The position numbers and the translations under genes were made by a program. From Muribaculaceae bacterium Zag1 (GTDB lineage Bacteria; Bacteroidota; Bacteroidia; Bacteroidales; Muribaculaceae): a stretch of 64,000 nucleotides of DNA. Below the pieces are notes generated by a model that saw nothing but the letters and a program-made list of their open reading frames with translations, made no database searches and was not told where the DNA came from. The stretch is from assembly GCA_002633115.1 (NCBI GenBank), contig NWBJ01000045.1:23739-87738 (forward strand). Direction: 5' to 3'. Below are positions 36,190 through 44,823 of this stretch, in pieces. The stretch's first letter is position 1. Each line of letters begins with the position of its first letter.

Positions 36190-37089
36190 ATGGTCTTAAA
36201 AAAACATATACGTCGATGGGCACTGGAGGCGGGGGCTTGCCGTTGCGGATTCGCGGTGGCGGAGCCTGTCGATGATGCCCATTGGGCTCGCCATCAGGGC
36301 TGGATTGACGCCGGCATGCACGGCGAGATGGACTATTGCGCTAAATACGCCGATGTGCGCCGCGACCCGCGCCTGCTGCTCGATGGCGCCCGCACGGTAA
36401 TCGTATGCGCATTCAACTATCACACTGATGCCAAATCTCCGCTGATCGCCTCTTATGCCCTGGGGCAAGACTACCACTATGTGCTCAAGAGCCGCCTTAT
36501 GGCTCTGGCCCAACGCATCACCGAGGAGTATGGCGGCGAGTGCCGCGCCGTGGTCGACACGGCCCCAATCCCTGAGCGCTATTGGGCTATCCGGTCCGGA
36601 GTGGGTTTCCAAGGATTGAATGGGCAGCTGATTGTCGATGGCGTGGGCTCGTACGTCTTCATAGGCATATTGCTTTGGACTGGCGAGGTCGAGCCAGATG
36701 ATCCTAACACTGGCCACTGCCTGGGGTGCATGGCTTGCGTCAAGGCATGTCCCGGCCAAGCCCTCGATGGCACTGGCCGATGCGATGCCCGTCGCTGCGC
36801 CTCGTACCTCACAATCGAATATCGCGGCGACCTGCCCGATGATGCGCGCCTTGGCGGCATGGCCTACGGTTGCGACCGATGCCAGACTGTCTGTCCCCAC
36901 AACGCTAAGGCCCCAGTGACTACCATACCCGAGTTTCAGCCACGCGCCGAAATCCTAAGCCTCGACCGCGAGGCCATCATGGAGATGACCCCAAGCCATT
37001 ACAAAAAGCTGGTAGCCACGAGTGCCATGCGCCGCGCACCGCTCAAGCAGCTGCAGCGCAATCTGGGCGCCGCGCAGGGCGAAAAGTGA
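36190..37089 (+). CDS. queG: Epoxyqueuosine reductase
   Basis: Last step of queuosine synthesis in tRNA: reduces epoxyqueuosine with a cobalamin cofactor and two [4Fe-4S] clusters. The cluster motifs are CLGCMACVKACPGQAL and CDRCQTVCPHN. The N-terminal VIVCAFNYHTD and VDTAPIPERYWAIRSGVGFQG are family motifs, the latter including the catalytic Asp region. At 299 aa it lacks the C-terminal HEAT-repeat extension of longer QueG. The ATG at 36190 avoids the repeat-derived residues MLTFPFAL of the track start. Confidence 0.93.
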   Translation: MVLKKHIRRWALEAGACRCGFAVAEPVDDAHWARHQGWIDAGMHGEMDYCAKYADVRRDPRLLLDGARTVIVCAFNYHTDAKSPLIASYALGQDYHYVLKSRLMALAQRITEEYGGECRAVVDTAPIPERYWAIRSGVGFQGLNGQLIVDGVGSYVFIGILLWTGEVEPDDPNTGHCLGCMACVKACPGQALDGTGRCDARRCASYLTIEYRGDLPDDARLGGMAYGCDRCQTVCPHNAKAPVTTIPEFQPRAEILSLDREAIMEMTPSHYKKLVATSAMRRAPLKQLQRNLGAAQGEK

Positions 37090-37105
37090 TAATAAACTTT
37101 AAATA

Positions 37106-37137
37106 TTTGGTAGTGTCGGGGAAAATCCCTAACTTTG
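37106..37137 (+). promoter_or_regulatory. Promoter of the sigma factor operon
   Basis: TTTG (37106-37109), 20 nt, TAACTTTG (37130-37137): a perfect consensus for the housekeeping sigma factor, 27 nt before the ATG. Confidence 0.82.
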
Positions 37138-37164
37138 ACCACAGAATAGAATTTGACCCTAACT

Positions 37165-37722
37165 ATGGCAGAATACCCCCGCGAAAACCCAGATTTGATC
37201 GAGCGTCTGCGCGACCCAGATAAGTGCCGCAGCGCCTTCACGGAGGTTATAAACACTTATACCGAGCCATTGTATTGGCAAATCCGACGCATGGTGCAGA
37301 ACCATGACGATGCCAACGACCTGTTGCAAAACACATTTCTCAAAGCTTGGCAGTCGCTCGAATCGTTCCGAGGCGAGGCAAAACTCTCGACTTGGCTCTA
37401 CAAGATTGCCATCAACGAGAGCATAAGCCACCTCGAGCGCGAACGCAAGCGCCTCTCCCTGTCGATTGATGATGAGGAGTCGCACCTGGCCCAGCAAATC
37501 GAGGCTGACGAGCATATCGATGGCGATGCTCTGGCTCAGAAACTGCGCCGAGCAATTGCCACGCTGCCTGAAAAACAGAGGCTGGTCTTCAACATGAAAT
37601 ACTTTGACGAGATGAAGTATGAAGACATGTCTGAGGTGCTTGGCACCTCGGTCGGGGCTCTAAAAGCCTCGTATCACCTGGCAGTGAAAAAAATTGAACA
37701 ATTTTTTGAAGAAAACGATTAA
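37165..37722 (+). CDS. ECF-type RNA polymerase sigma factor
   Basis: A 185-aa sigma-70 family protein. Region 2 (about residues 20-85) contains the -10 recognition helix landmarks DANDLLQNTFLKAWQSLESFRGEAKLSTWLY. Region 4 (about 125-180) contains LPEKQRLVFNMKYFDEMKYEDMSEVLGTSVGALKASY, a full helix-turn-helix. The track starts at TTG 37153; the ATG at 37165 is preferred. It lies 61 nt before a gene for a one-TM protein and a Spy-like periplasmic protein, which suggests control by a membrane-bound anti-sigma factor. Confidence 0.92.
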   Translation: MAEYPRENPDLIERLRDPDKCRSAFTEVINTYTEPLYWQIRRMVQNHDDANDLLQNTFLKAWQSLESFRGEAKLSTWLYKIAINESISHLERERKRLSLSIDDEESHLAQQIEADEHIDGDALAQKLRRAIATLPEKQRLVFNMKYFDEMKYEDMSEVLGTSVGALKASYHLAVKKIEQFFEEND

Positions 37723-37783
37723 ACCTTTTGGGCCTCTCCCTATCAAAGAAGTAAAGAAAATTATAACCAACAACGCATAAGTC

Positions 37784-38224
37784 ATGAAAGAAGAAAAGGA
37801 CATATCAAGGCTCATCGGCAAGAGCGACGGCATGACCGTCCCCGAGGGGTACTTCGCATCCTTTGCCGCTCGCATGGCTGATTCGCTGGAACCAAACTCG
37901 CTTGAGGAGTCGGCCCACGCTGCGCCTCGCCCACAGAGCTTCTGGCATCGCATTAGACCCTACGTCTATCTCGCTGCCATGTTTGCCGGGGTGTGGTGCA
38001 TGCTCAAAATGTTTACCATTTTCACCTCAAATCCCACCGATGGCTTCTCGCCCTCGCCGGTGCTCGCCGAGGCTCTCGGCAACGAGATTTTTGTCACCGA
38101 CTATCTGATCGATGACCTCGACCAGTGGGACTTGATGGATGAAATGATGGAGAACGGTGTCGAAGTGCGTACCCTATTCTCCAACTTCTACGAAACCGAC
38201 CCCGACCAATACCAGTCACTATGA
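37784..38224 (+). CDS. One-TM protein, candidate anti-sigma factor
   Basis: A 146-aa protein I cannot assign to a named family. The N-terminal 60 residues are soluble (SDGMTVPEGYFASFAARM, a short motif common in Bacteroidetes proteins of this kind). One transmembrane helix follows (VYLAAMFAGVWCMLKMFTIF, about 64-83), then an acidic periplasmic tail (VTDYLIDDLDQWDLMDEMM). Position after an ECF sigma gene and topology (cytoplasmic N-terminus, one TM, periplasmic tail) fit an anti-sigma factor, but no known zinc anti-sigma motif is seen. It overlaps the next gene by ATGA. Confidence 0.75.
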   Translation: MKEEKDISRLIGKSDGMTVPEGYFASFAARMADSLEPNSLEESAHAAPRPQSFWHRIRPYVYLAAMFAGVWCMLKMFTIFTSNPTDGFSPSPVLAEALGNEIFVTDYLIDDLDQWDLMDEMMENGVEVRTLFSNFYETDPDQYQSL

Positions 38225-38709
38225 GAAAGTTGGCATTTTCACTCCTCCTCCTCTTGTGCGCCTACAGCGCAGTGGTTGCTCAATCACCGGACCGCCCAGC
38301 CCTCTCTAACGAAGACAGGGCCAAATGGCTGTCTGAGATGCGCAACTTCAAGCACGATTACCTCACTCGCGAGCTTGCCTTGAGCAAGGAGCAGCAGGAC
38401 GCCTTTTTCCCCGTCTACGACGCGATGGATGACGAAATCATGGCCATAGCCAACGAGACGCGCGACTTGGAAAACCAGGCTGAATCCAATCCCGAAGCCT
38501 CGGATGTCGAGATTGAAGCAGCCGCACAGGCCCTATTCCAGCAGAAAAGCCGCGAAGGCGAGGTGGAAACTCGTTATTTCGAGCAATTCAAGGAGATACT
38601 CACACCGAAACAACTTTTACGCCTCAAAAACGCCGAACGCAAGTTCACAACCCAGTTAGTCAAACACCACGGCAAACAAAAGACCGATGGTCCGCGACGC
38701 AAACAATAA
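38221..38709 (+). CDS. Spy/CpxP-like periplasmic protein
   Basis: A 162-aa protein with a signal peptide (MRKLAFSLLLLLCAYSAVVA). The mature part is helical and charged. It has two LTxxQ-like elements, RELALSKEQQDAFFPVYDAM (about 58-77) and EILTPKQLLRLKNAERKF (about 135-152), as in the Spy/CpxP fold. Such proteins bind misfolded envelope proteins. Third gene of the sigma operon; it may be both a target and a sensor of the sigma factor (inferred). Confidence 0.8.
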   Translation: MRKLAFSLLLLLCAYSAVVAQSPDRPALSNEDRAKWLSEMRNFKHDYLTRELALSKEQQDAFFPVYDAMDDEIMAIANETRDLENQAESNPEASDVEIEAAAQALFQQKSREGEVETRYFEQFKEILTPKQLLRLKNAERKFTTQLVKHHGKQKTDGPRRKQ

Positions 38710-38732
38710 CACAACTTTTTCATCTCAACAAA

Positions 38733-38775
38733 AGCGAGGCCCCGCACCTTATAGCCGGGTCTCGCTTTCTTTTTT
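38733..38775 (+). terminator. Terminator of the sigma factor operon
   Basis: AAGCGAGGCCCCGC pairs with GCCGGGTCTCGCTT across ACCTTATA, followed by TCTTTTTT. Confidence 0.85.
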
Positions 38776-38804
38776 GGTTTTGTACAGAATTATTCGTAAC
38801 TTTG
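38773..38804 (+). promoter_or_regulatory. Promoter of meaB
   Basis: TTTG (38773-38776) in the T-run of the terminator, 20 nt, TAACTTTG (38797-38804). The leader to the ATG at 38891 is about 80 nt. Confidence 0.7.
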
Positions 38805-38890
38805 TGCCTAAATCCGGCCCCCCTGGGGCAGTCGAGTGCCACGCTGCTTCACAGCGGCGGTCCCCTATCAGCAATCAACAACCCTAATAT

Positions 38891-39991
38891 ATGGAACATC
38901 CAGAAAACGACTCGAAATACACCGGTCTTACCGTCAATAGCGGAGTGGCCCAGCCACCGTCGGTCAACCCATACCTCAACTTGCGCCCGCGCCGCAAGCC
39001 CCTGCCACCGCCATCTGAGCTGGTCGAGGGCATCGTCAAGGGCGATATCACCGCCCTGGCCCGCGCCGTCACGCTGGTCGAGAGCATGCAGCCGGCCCAC
39101 CAGGCTGTGGCACAAGAGGTGATTGAGAAATGTCTGCCCCACTCGGGCAACTCGCGCCGCATAGGCATCACGGGTGTGCCGGGAGCCGGCAAGAGCACCT
39201 CGATCGATGAGTTTGGCATGCACATCCTCAAGCGCGGAGGCAAACTGGCCGTGCTCGCCATCGACCCGTCGAGCGAGCGTACCAAGGGAAGTATCCTCGG
39301 CGACAAGACCCGCATGGAGAAACTGTCGGTGCAAAACGATGTCTTCATCCGTCCCAGCCCCTCGGCTGGCAGCTTGGGAGGCGTGGCTCGCAAGACCCGC
39401 GAGACGATTGTGCTGTGCGAGGCTGCCGGTTTTGACAACATCTTTGTCGAGACCGTGGGCGTGGGCCAAAGCGAGACTGCCGTGCACTCGATGGTGGATT
39501 TCTTCTTGCTCATACAGCTTGCCGGCACCGGCGACGAGCTGCAAGGCATCAAGCGCGGCATCATGGAGATGGCCGACGGCATCGTCATCAACAAATGCGA
39601 TGGCGACAACGTGGACCGCGCCAAGCTGGCCGCTGCCCAATTCCGCTCGGCCCTTATGCTCTTCCCGCCAACCGAGTCGGGCTGGACACCCGAGGTGCTC
39701 TGCTATTCAGGCTATTACGGCCTGGGTATTGCCGAGGTGTGGGATATGATTGACCGCTACTTTGAGTTTGTACAAGGCAACGGCTATTTCGACGAGCGTC
39801 GGCGCAAACAAGCGCGCTATTGGATGTACGAAACCATCAACGAGCAGCTGCGCAACAATTTCTATCAGAATCCTGATGTGCAAGAGCTGCTCTTGGCCAA
39901 GGAGCAACGTGTACTCAGCAACGAGCTCAGCTCGTTTATCGCCGCTCGCGACGTCACCGACTTCTACTTCAAAATGAAGAATGAAAAGTGA
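38891..39991 (+). CDS. meaB: Methylmalonyl-CoA mutase-associated GTPase MeaB
   Basis: A G3E-family GTPase that guards loading and repair of the B12 cofactor in methylmalonyl-CoA mutase, part of the propionate pathway of Bacteroidales. Walker A is GVPGAGKSTSIDEFG (about residues 96-110). The G3 region is FVETVGVGQSE and G4 is INKCDGDN. The C-terminal part (residues about 270-360) is the helical dimerisation arm. 366 aa is normal for Bacteroidetes. The mutase genes are not in this window. The DUF1573 gene follows after 10 nt. Confidence 0.94.
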   Translation: MEHPENDSKYTGLTVNSGVAQPPSVNPYLNLRPRRKPLPPPSELVEGIVKGDITALARAVTLVESMQPAHQAVAQEVIEKCLPHSGNSRRIGITGVPGAGKSTSIDEFGMHILKRGGKLAVLAIDPSSERTKGSILGDKTRMEKLSVQNDVFIRPSPSAGSLGGVARKTRETIVLCEAAGFDNIFVETVGVGQSETAVHSMVDFFLLIQLAGTGDELQGIKRGIMEMADGIVINKCDGDNVDRAKLAAAQFRSALMLFPPTESGWTPEVLCYSGYYGLGIAEVWDMIDRYFEFVQGNGYFDERRRKQARYWMYETINEQLRNNFYQNPDVQELLLAKEQRVLSNELSSFIAARDVTDFYFKMKNEK

Positions 39992-40001
39992 AAAATGAAA
40001 A

Positions 40002-40391
40002 ATGATGAATAGGATACTGCTTACGATAATGTTTTGGGTAGCTGCTGTGGCTGGGGCGTTTGCCTCAGACGGCGGTCCCCATATTGAGTTTGCCGAGAAG
40101 ACCCACGACTTTGGCACCATACATGAGAGCAACGGACGGGTAAGCACCTCGTTTGAGTTTACCAACACGGGCGACAAGCCCCTGGTGATCGTCACCGCCT
40201 ACGCCTCATGCGGCTGCACCAAGCCCAAATATCCCGAGGCTCCCATCGCGCCGGGACAAAAAGGCGAAATCTCGGTGACTTACAACCCGGCCAACCGCCG
40301 AGGCGAGTTCTCCTCGACTGTCACCGTCACCACCAACGACAAGAAAAACAAAAAAATCAAGCTAAAGCTCACCGGTGTGATAGTGCCATAG
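40002..40391 (+). CDS. DUF1573 secreted protein
   Basis: A 129-aa protein with a signal peptide (MMNRILLTIMFWVAAVAGAFA) and one DUF1573 domain, an Ig-like ASPM/SPD-2/Hydin-type fold: EKTHDFGTIHESNGRVSTSF, FTNTGDKPLVI, and the typical ASCGCTKPKYP loop. Very common in Bacteroidetes; function unknown. Two ATGs in a row (40002, 40005) can start it. The gap to meaB is made of GAAAAATGAA simple repeat. Confidence 0.9.
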   Translation: MMNRILLTIMFWVAAVAGAFASDGGPHIEFAEKTHDFGTIHESNGRVSTSFEFTNTGDKPLVIVTAYASCGCTKPKYPEAPIAPGQKGEISVTYNPANRRGEFSSTVTVTTNDKKNKKIKLKLTGVIVP

Positions 40392-40408
40392 CGGCCCCTA
40401 TAAATCAA

Positions 40409-40438
40409 ACGAGGAGATGCCTCCCGGAATCTCCTCGT
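40409..40438 (+). terminator. Hairpin after the DUF1573 gene
   Basis: ACGAGGAGAT - GCCTCCCGGA - ATCTCCTCGT is a perfect 10-bp stem, 17 nt past the stop. A T-run is missing, so termination is possible but not certain. Confidence 0.55.
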
Positions 40439-40594
40439 AAGATAATAAACCAATCATTATCACATTTCTTGCAATGGAAAAAGTATTTTTGCTATGTATA
40501 AGTAAAACGCCAGAGCAAAAATATTGTTTGCGCCTTAGATAGGCATTAACGTTTATTAGCAGTGGTGAGCAATATTGTTGCCCAGTAAAATTGC

Positions 40595-40602
40595 TAACTT
40601 TG
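40595..40602 (+). promoter_or_regulatory. -7 box for recA
   Basis: TAACTTTG, 28 nt before the recA ATG. A TTG at 40575-40577 is 17 nt upstream, a short spacing. No SOS box could be identified by eye. Confidence 0.6.
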
Positions 40603-40630
40603 CATCAGAAAATAAAATGAAAATATAGAT

Positions 40631-41839
40631 ATGGAAAAAACCGAAAAGCCTAAGAAGGCAGCTGCCAAAAAGGGAGCAAAAGACACTGGTGTCGATGCCG
40701 CACGCAACGCCAAGCTCGACGCCCTCAACCAGGCATTGGGAAAGATTGAGAAATCATTTGGCCGTGGCGCAGTCATGAAACTCGGCGATGACGTAATCGA
40801 GCAAGTCGAGGTAATCCCCTCGGGCTCGATCAGCCTCAACTATGCCCTCGGCGTAGGCGGATACCCCAAAGGGCGTATCATCGAAATCTATGGCCCGGAA
40901 TCGTCAGGTAAGACTACTCTGGCCATCCACGCAATCGCTGAGGCCCAAAAGGCTGGTGGAATTGCCGCTATAATCGACGCTGAGCACGCTTTCGACCGCT
41001 TCTACGCTCAGAAGCTCGGCGTGAATGTCAATGAGCTGCTCATCTCGCAGCCCGACAACGGCGAACAAGCACTCGAAATCGCTGAGCAACTGATCCGCTC
41101 ATCGGCCATCGACATCATCGTCATCGACTCTGTTGCCGCTCTAACCCCCAAGAACGAAATCGAGGGCGAAATGGGCGACCGCAACATGGGTCTCCAGGCT
41201 CGACTGATGTCGCAAGCCATGCGCAAACTCACCGGCGCTATCTCGCGCACCAACACCACCTGTATCTTCATCAACCAGCTGCGCGAGAAGATTGGCCAGA
41301 TGTTCGGCCCCACCGAGACCACCACTGGCGGCAACGCGCTGAAATTCTACGCCTCGGTGCGTCTCGACATCCGTTCGCGCAATCCCATCAAAGACGGCGA
41401 GGATGTGCTCGGCAAGCGCGCATACATCAAGGTCGTGAAGAACAAGGTTGCGCCTCCATTCAAGCGCGCTGAGTTTGACATCATGTTTGGCGAAGGCATC
41501 TCCAAGTCGGGCGAAATCCTCGACCTCGGCGTTGACTACAATGTGATCCAGAAGAGCGGTTCGTGGTTCAGCTACAACGGCACCAAGCTCGCTCAGGGTC
41601 GCGACGCTACCAAGAAGATGATTCAGGACAATCCCGAACTGGCCGAAGAGCTGGAGAAGAAGATCATGGACGCTATGTACAGCGCCGACCATGACGGATC
41701 CGCTCCCAAGCCTGTCAAGAAGGAGGAGAAGCCCGAAGTCGCCCCCGAGGACACTCCGGCTCCCGCCGATCCCGATGAGGGCCTTTTTGACGCCGACCTC
41801 ACCGACGATGACGAATTCGGCATCGAGGAAGACCTATAA
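40631..41839 (+). CDS. recA: Recombinase RecA
   Basis: Homologous recombination and SOS co-protease. The N-terminal tail is lysine- and alanine-rich ([13 protein letters not shown]). Walker A is [10 protein letters not shown], the Walker B region is [22 protein letters not shown], and loop L2 is [22 protein letters not shown]. The last 40 residues are acidic and proline-rich ([20 protein letters not shown]), giving 402 aa, longer than the 350-aa E. coli form but normal for Bacteroidetes. A heptanucleotide repeat array follows. Confidence 0.98.
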   Translation: MEKTEKPKKAAAKKGAKDTGVDAARNAKLDALNQALGKIEKSFGRGAVMKLGDDVIEQVEVIPSGSISLNYALGVGGYPKGRIIEIYGPESSGKTTLAIHAIAEAQKAGGIAAIIDAEHAFDRFYAQKLGVNVNELLISQPDNGEQALEIAEQLIRSSAIDIIVIDSVAALTPKNEIEGEMGDRNMGLQARLMSQAMRKLTGAISRTNTTCIFINQLREKIGQMFGPTETTTGGNALKFYASVRLDIRSRNPIKDGEDVLGKRAYIKVVKNKVAPPFKRAEFDIMFGEGISKSGEILDLGVDYNVIQKSGSWFSYNGTKLAQGRDATKKMIQDNPELAEELEKKIMDAMYSADHDGSAPKPVKKEEKPEVAPEDTPAPADPDEGLFDADLTDDDEFGIEEDL

Positions 41840-41840
41840 A

Positions 41841-42012
41841 TAAGTAATAAGTAATAAGTAATAAGTAATAGTGAATAGTGAATAGTGAATAGTGAATAAC
41901 TCATAACTCATAACTCATAACTCATAACTCATAACTCATAACTCATAACTCATAACTCATAACTCATAACTCATAACTCATAACTCATAACTCATAACTC
42001 ATAACTCATAAC
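41841..42012. repeat. Three consecutive heptanucleotide arrays
   Basis: About four copies of TAATAAG, then about four of TAGTGAA, then 16 copies of CTCATAA (41900-42011). Each array is close to perfect. The last unit ends 3 nt before the ATG of the TatD gene, so the whole ribosome-binding region of that gene lies in the array. Confidence 0.9.
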
Positions 42013-42014
42013 TA

Positions 42015-42545
42015 ATGGAAAGGTTGAGGGGGTATAGGGATGTGCATACGCATCGGATGGATGCGGGCTCGGAGGCGATTATCAATTTGCCGATGGGTGC
42101 TGAGGTGCCCGCCGATGGCTCATACAGCGTTGGCATCCACCCCTGGAACACCTCTCAATCAGACGATTCTATACAACAGCAAATGGGCTGGGTGGCGCAA
42201 TGTGCCATCCAGCCCAATATTGTTGCTATCGGCGAGTGCGGCTTAGACGCTCTGCGCGGCGCTCCCCTCCCCGACCAAGAGCGAATCTTCCGCTGGCACA
42301 TCGCACTGAGCGAGCAGCTGCAAAAGCCGCTAATACTCCATGTAGTCAAAACAGCCGACCAAATAATCAGGCTGCGCAAAGAGCTGCGCCCCACACAGCA
42401 ATGGATTGTGCACGGATTTCGCGGCAAGCCCCAATTGGCTCAGCAATTGCTAAGGGCCGGCATAGATATTTCGCTTGGGGATAAATTCAATCCAGAGACC
42501 TTGGCTGTGATTCCGCCTGACCGTCTCTATCGCGATTCTGACTGA
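42015..42545 (+). CDS. TatD-family hydrolase, shortened
   Basis: A 176-aa metal-dependent hydrolase of the TatD type. Motifs in order: RDVHTHR (metal histidines), SVGIHPWN, AIGECGLDAL (metal Glu), LILHVVKTADQII and WIVHGFRGKPQLAQQLL. It ends at [10 protein letters not shown], where family members continue with the ETD-type motif and 30-50 more residues. The DSD may be the remains of ETD, so the C-terminus seems cut right after it. The last 19 nt overlap the 3' end of the convergent ABC transporter gene. Activity is uncertain. Confidence 0.82.
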   Translation: MERLRGYRDVHTHRMDAGSEAIINLPMGAEVPADGSYSVGIHPWNTSQSDDSIQQQMGWVAQCAIQPNIVAIGECGLDALRGAPLPDQERIFRWHIALSEQLQKPLILHVVKTADQIIRLRKELRPTQQWIVHGFRGKPQLAQQLLRAGIDISLGDKFNPETLAVIPPDRLYRDSD

Positions 42546-44215
42546 GCGCCGAGAGCCAGCATAGCATCGTAATGGGCAGTGATGTCGTTGCGATGCGAGA
42601 TAAACACCACAGTGGTCTGTGGCAACCGCGCCTCAAGGCGTTGCATCAATGTATCGGCCGTGTGTTTGTCAAGGGCCGAATTAAATTCGTCAAGTATCAG
42701 TATGGGTGTCTCGCGCAGCAAGGCTCGCGCTATGGCTATGCGCTGGCATTGGCCCTCGCTCAGGCTGCTGCCAAGTTCTCCGCAGGGTGTATCCAACCCT
42801 TCGGGCAGGTCATACACAAATTCGGCGGCTGCCGAGTACAGGGCATCGCGCATCTGCTGCTCGGTAGCATCGGGATTGCCAAGCTGCAGATTCTGCCGGA
42901 TAGTGCCAGCAAGCAGGGAGTTGCCCTGAGGCACATACGACATATAGCGCCTCGTGGCTCGCGACACGGGTTCACTCCCATCGTGACCATACACTGAGAT
43001 GCTCCCCTGTTGGGGTCTCAGCACTGCCAGCATCAGCTTGGTGAGGGTGCTTTTGCCTATGCCCGACGGACCCATCACCACTGTCTTGCTACCCGGTGCG
43101 AAGTCGTAGGTCAGATGGTTAACCACCACTGGGGAATTGGGAGAATAGGCAAATGTAACATCTTGAAATTTGATTCCGATCTTTCCTTGCAGCCGTGGCT
43201 CTGCTGTCTCCGCCTCCCCGTCCTTATCCGCTGTAATCTCCATCAGACGGTCGACAGCCGTTGCCGCTGCCACAAGCCCCGGAATAGTAGAACTAAGAGC
43301 CGAAATCGGCCCCTGGATGCGGCCCACCAGCTGCAAGAATGCGGTCATGATGCCAAAGGTTATGACCCCGGCATGCAACTCAAAGATGCTCCAAATAAAT
43401 GCAGTGAGATAACCAGCGATGAATCCCAAGCGCACTGTGGTGCGCGAATACAGGTTGAGGCGCACTTGGGCGCCGACGGTGGCCAACAAGTTCTGCTGCA
43501 ACAGGTTGAGCGAAGCCGTCATGGCTGGTTGGCATTGCAGAGCGCTGACCACGAGGCGATGCTGCAGTCCCTCTTGCATATTCTGATGGATGCGGCTCTC
43601 GTTCTGGCGTATCTGCGAGTTGAGCTGGCGCATACGCCGGAAATAAATTTTGCTTGAGATTATAGCCAAGGGCGATATTATCAAAGCGCACAGGGCCAGG
43701 GTGGTATTCATGGTACAAAGCAGCCAGAATGCGCCAATCAGTTGCACCGATGTTACCAAAATCATTGGTATCGTATCCGTGGCGGTATCTGTAGCCGTGG
43801 ATACATCGATGGTGAGGCGATTGAGCAGGTCGCCCGAGTGGCGCGTATCGGCAAAACTGTCGCCCTCGATCAGATGCGAATAGATGTCATGGCGCATCGA
43901 GTTTGCCATCTTCTGATATCCCAATTGGCGTATGTATTGCACGGCTTGCGACAGGGCCAACTCTGCAAGCATGGTACCGACCAGAGCGGCAGCCAACCAC
44001 CATAGGCGCTCAACCGGCACCGAGCCGTCGGTGGCAGTGTCGATTATCACCTTACTAAGCCAAACGAATGTCAGTCCGGCCCCCACGCGCAATACTCCTA
44101 ATAATGCCACAGCCACTATGCGCCCATGCACCCGCTTGGCCGCATGCCACAGCCAGCGCGCCAACACCGGCAGCGGAGCCGAGGGGGTCTGAGCGAAAAG
44201 CGAGGCAATCTTCAT
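42527..44215 (-). CDS. ABC exporter, fused membrane and ATPase domains
   Basis: A 562-aa half-transporter. Residues about 30-310 hold six transmembrane helices of the type I exporter fold. Residues about 340-555 are the ATPase: Walker [15 protein letters not shown]-loop YVPQGN, signature [16 protein letters not shown], Walker [13 protein letters not shown] and H-loop FISHR. The signature has SEGQ where SGGQ is usual. It works as a dimer; the substrate cannot be read. Its ATG overlaps the stop of yidD by 4 nt, so it is translated with the yidD-rnpA cluster. Confidence 0.92.
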   Translation of the reverse strand: MKIASLFAQTPSAPLPVLARWLWHAAKRVHGRIVAVALLGVLRVGAGLTFVWLSKVIIDTATDGSVPVERLWWLAAALVGTMLAELALSQAVQYIRQLGYQKMANSMRHDIYSHLIEGDSFADTRHSGDLLNRLTIDVSTATDTATDTIPMILVTSVQLIGAFWLLCTMNTTLALCALIISPLAIISSKIYFRRMRQLNSQIRQNESRIHQNMQEGLQHRLVVSALQCQPAMTASLNLLQQNLLATVGAQVRLNLYSRTTVRLGFIAGYLTAFIWSIFELHAGVITFGIMTAFLQLVGRIQGPISALSSTIPGLVAAATAVDRLMEITADKDGEAETAEPRLQGKIGIKFQDVTFAYSPNSPVVVNHLTYDFAPGSKTVVMGPSGIGKSTLTKLMLAVLRPQQGSISVYGHDGSEPVSRATRRYMSYVPQGNSLLAGTIRQNLQLGNPDATEQQMRDALYSAAAEFVYDLPEGLDTPCGELGSSLSEGQCQRIAIARALLRETPILILDEFNSALDKHTADTLMQRLEARLPQTTVVFISHRNDITAHYDAMLALGAQSESR

Positions 44216-44433
44216 GGCACAGGGTCATACCCGCTGCCTCCCCAAGGATGGCATCGGCTTATGCGCTTGATAGCGAGCCATGAGCCTCGCAGTGGGCCGT
44301 GCTTGCGCAGAGCCTGCAGGGCATACTCGCTGCATGTGGGCAGGTAACGACAATTCTGTCCGAGCATCGGCGAGATGCACAGACGATAAAAATGTATGGG
44401 CAGGCTTAAGAGCCACACGAGGCACTGACGCAT
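44212..44433 (-). CDS. yidD: Membrane protein insertion efficiency factor YidD
   Basis: A 73-aa protein with the YidD core: a hydrophobic/amphipathic N-terminus, then [22 protein letters not shown] with conserved cysteines, and [16 protein letters not shown] at the C-terminus. It assists the YidC insertase. Overlaps the end of rnpA by 28 nt, an arrangement widely conserved. Confidence 0.93.
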   Translation of the reverse strand: MRQCLVWLLSLPIHFYRLCISPMLGQNCRYLPTCSEYALQALRKHGPLRGSWLAIKRISRCHPWGGSGYDPVP

Positions 44434-44792
44434 TGCAATAGTTTTTTCATCGCCTTGTCGACCTTGGCGTAGGGTTGCAACCCCGAATCAACATACACAA
44501 ATGCCACGTCAACCTTCACGCCCTCGGGCCAAGGATAATCCTGCCAATTGAGGCGAAAAGCCTCGCGGATGCGGCGCCTCATCTTCACCCGGTCTACGGC
44601 ATGGCGCAGCCGCTTCTTGGGCACAGAGATCAGGAATTGCACCGGGGCCGACGAGTGGCGCCCGGGATTGCGGCGCCATACCGCCCGGACTGGAAAGGAC
44701 AAAGCAGCCTCGACACCCTCGCCTCGGCCAAAAAGGGCCTCGATGGCAAGGGTGCTGCACAATTTCTGCTGCTTATACAATCGCAAAGCCAT
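44406..44792 (-). CDS. rnpA: Ribonuclease P protein component
   Basis: Protein subunit of RNase P that helps process pre-tRNA 5' ends. The 128-aa protein shows the basic RNR-like signature [21 protein letters not shown] (residues about 63-83; conserved RNxxKR-type variant) and VDVAFVYV near residue 100. It lies upstream of yidD with overlap. The usual neighbour rpmH is not here, as in many Bacteroidetes. Confidence 0.92.
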   Translation of the reverse strand: MALRLYKQQKLCSTLAIEALFGRGEGVEAALSFPVRAVWRRNPGRHSSAPVQFLISVPKKRLRHAVDRVKMRRRIREAFRLNWQDYPWPEGVKVDVAFVYVDSGLQPYAKVDKAMKKLLQCVSASCGS

Positions 44793-44823
44793 CTGTGGGC
44801 GCGCCTCAGCTCTCGTTACTGAT

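Noticed and set aside
41841-42012. CRISPR-like array
   Set aside because: Units are 7 bp with no spacers; it is a simple tandem repeat.
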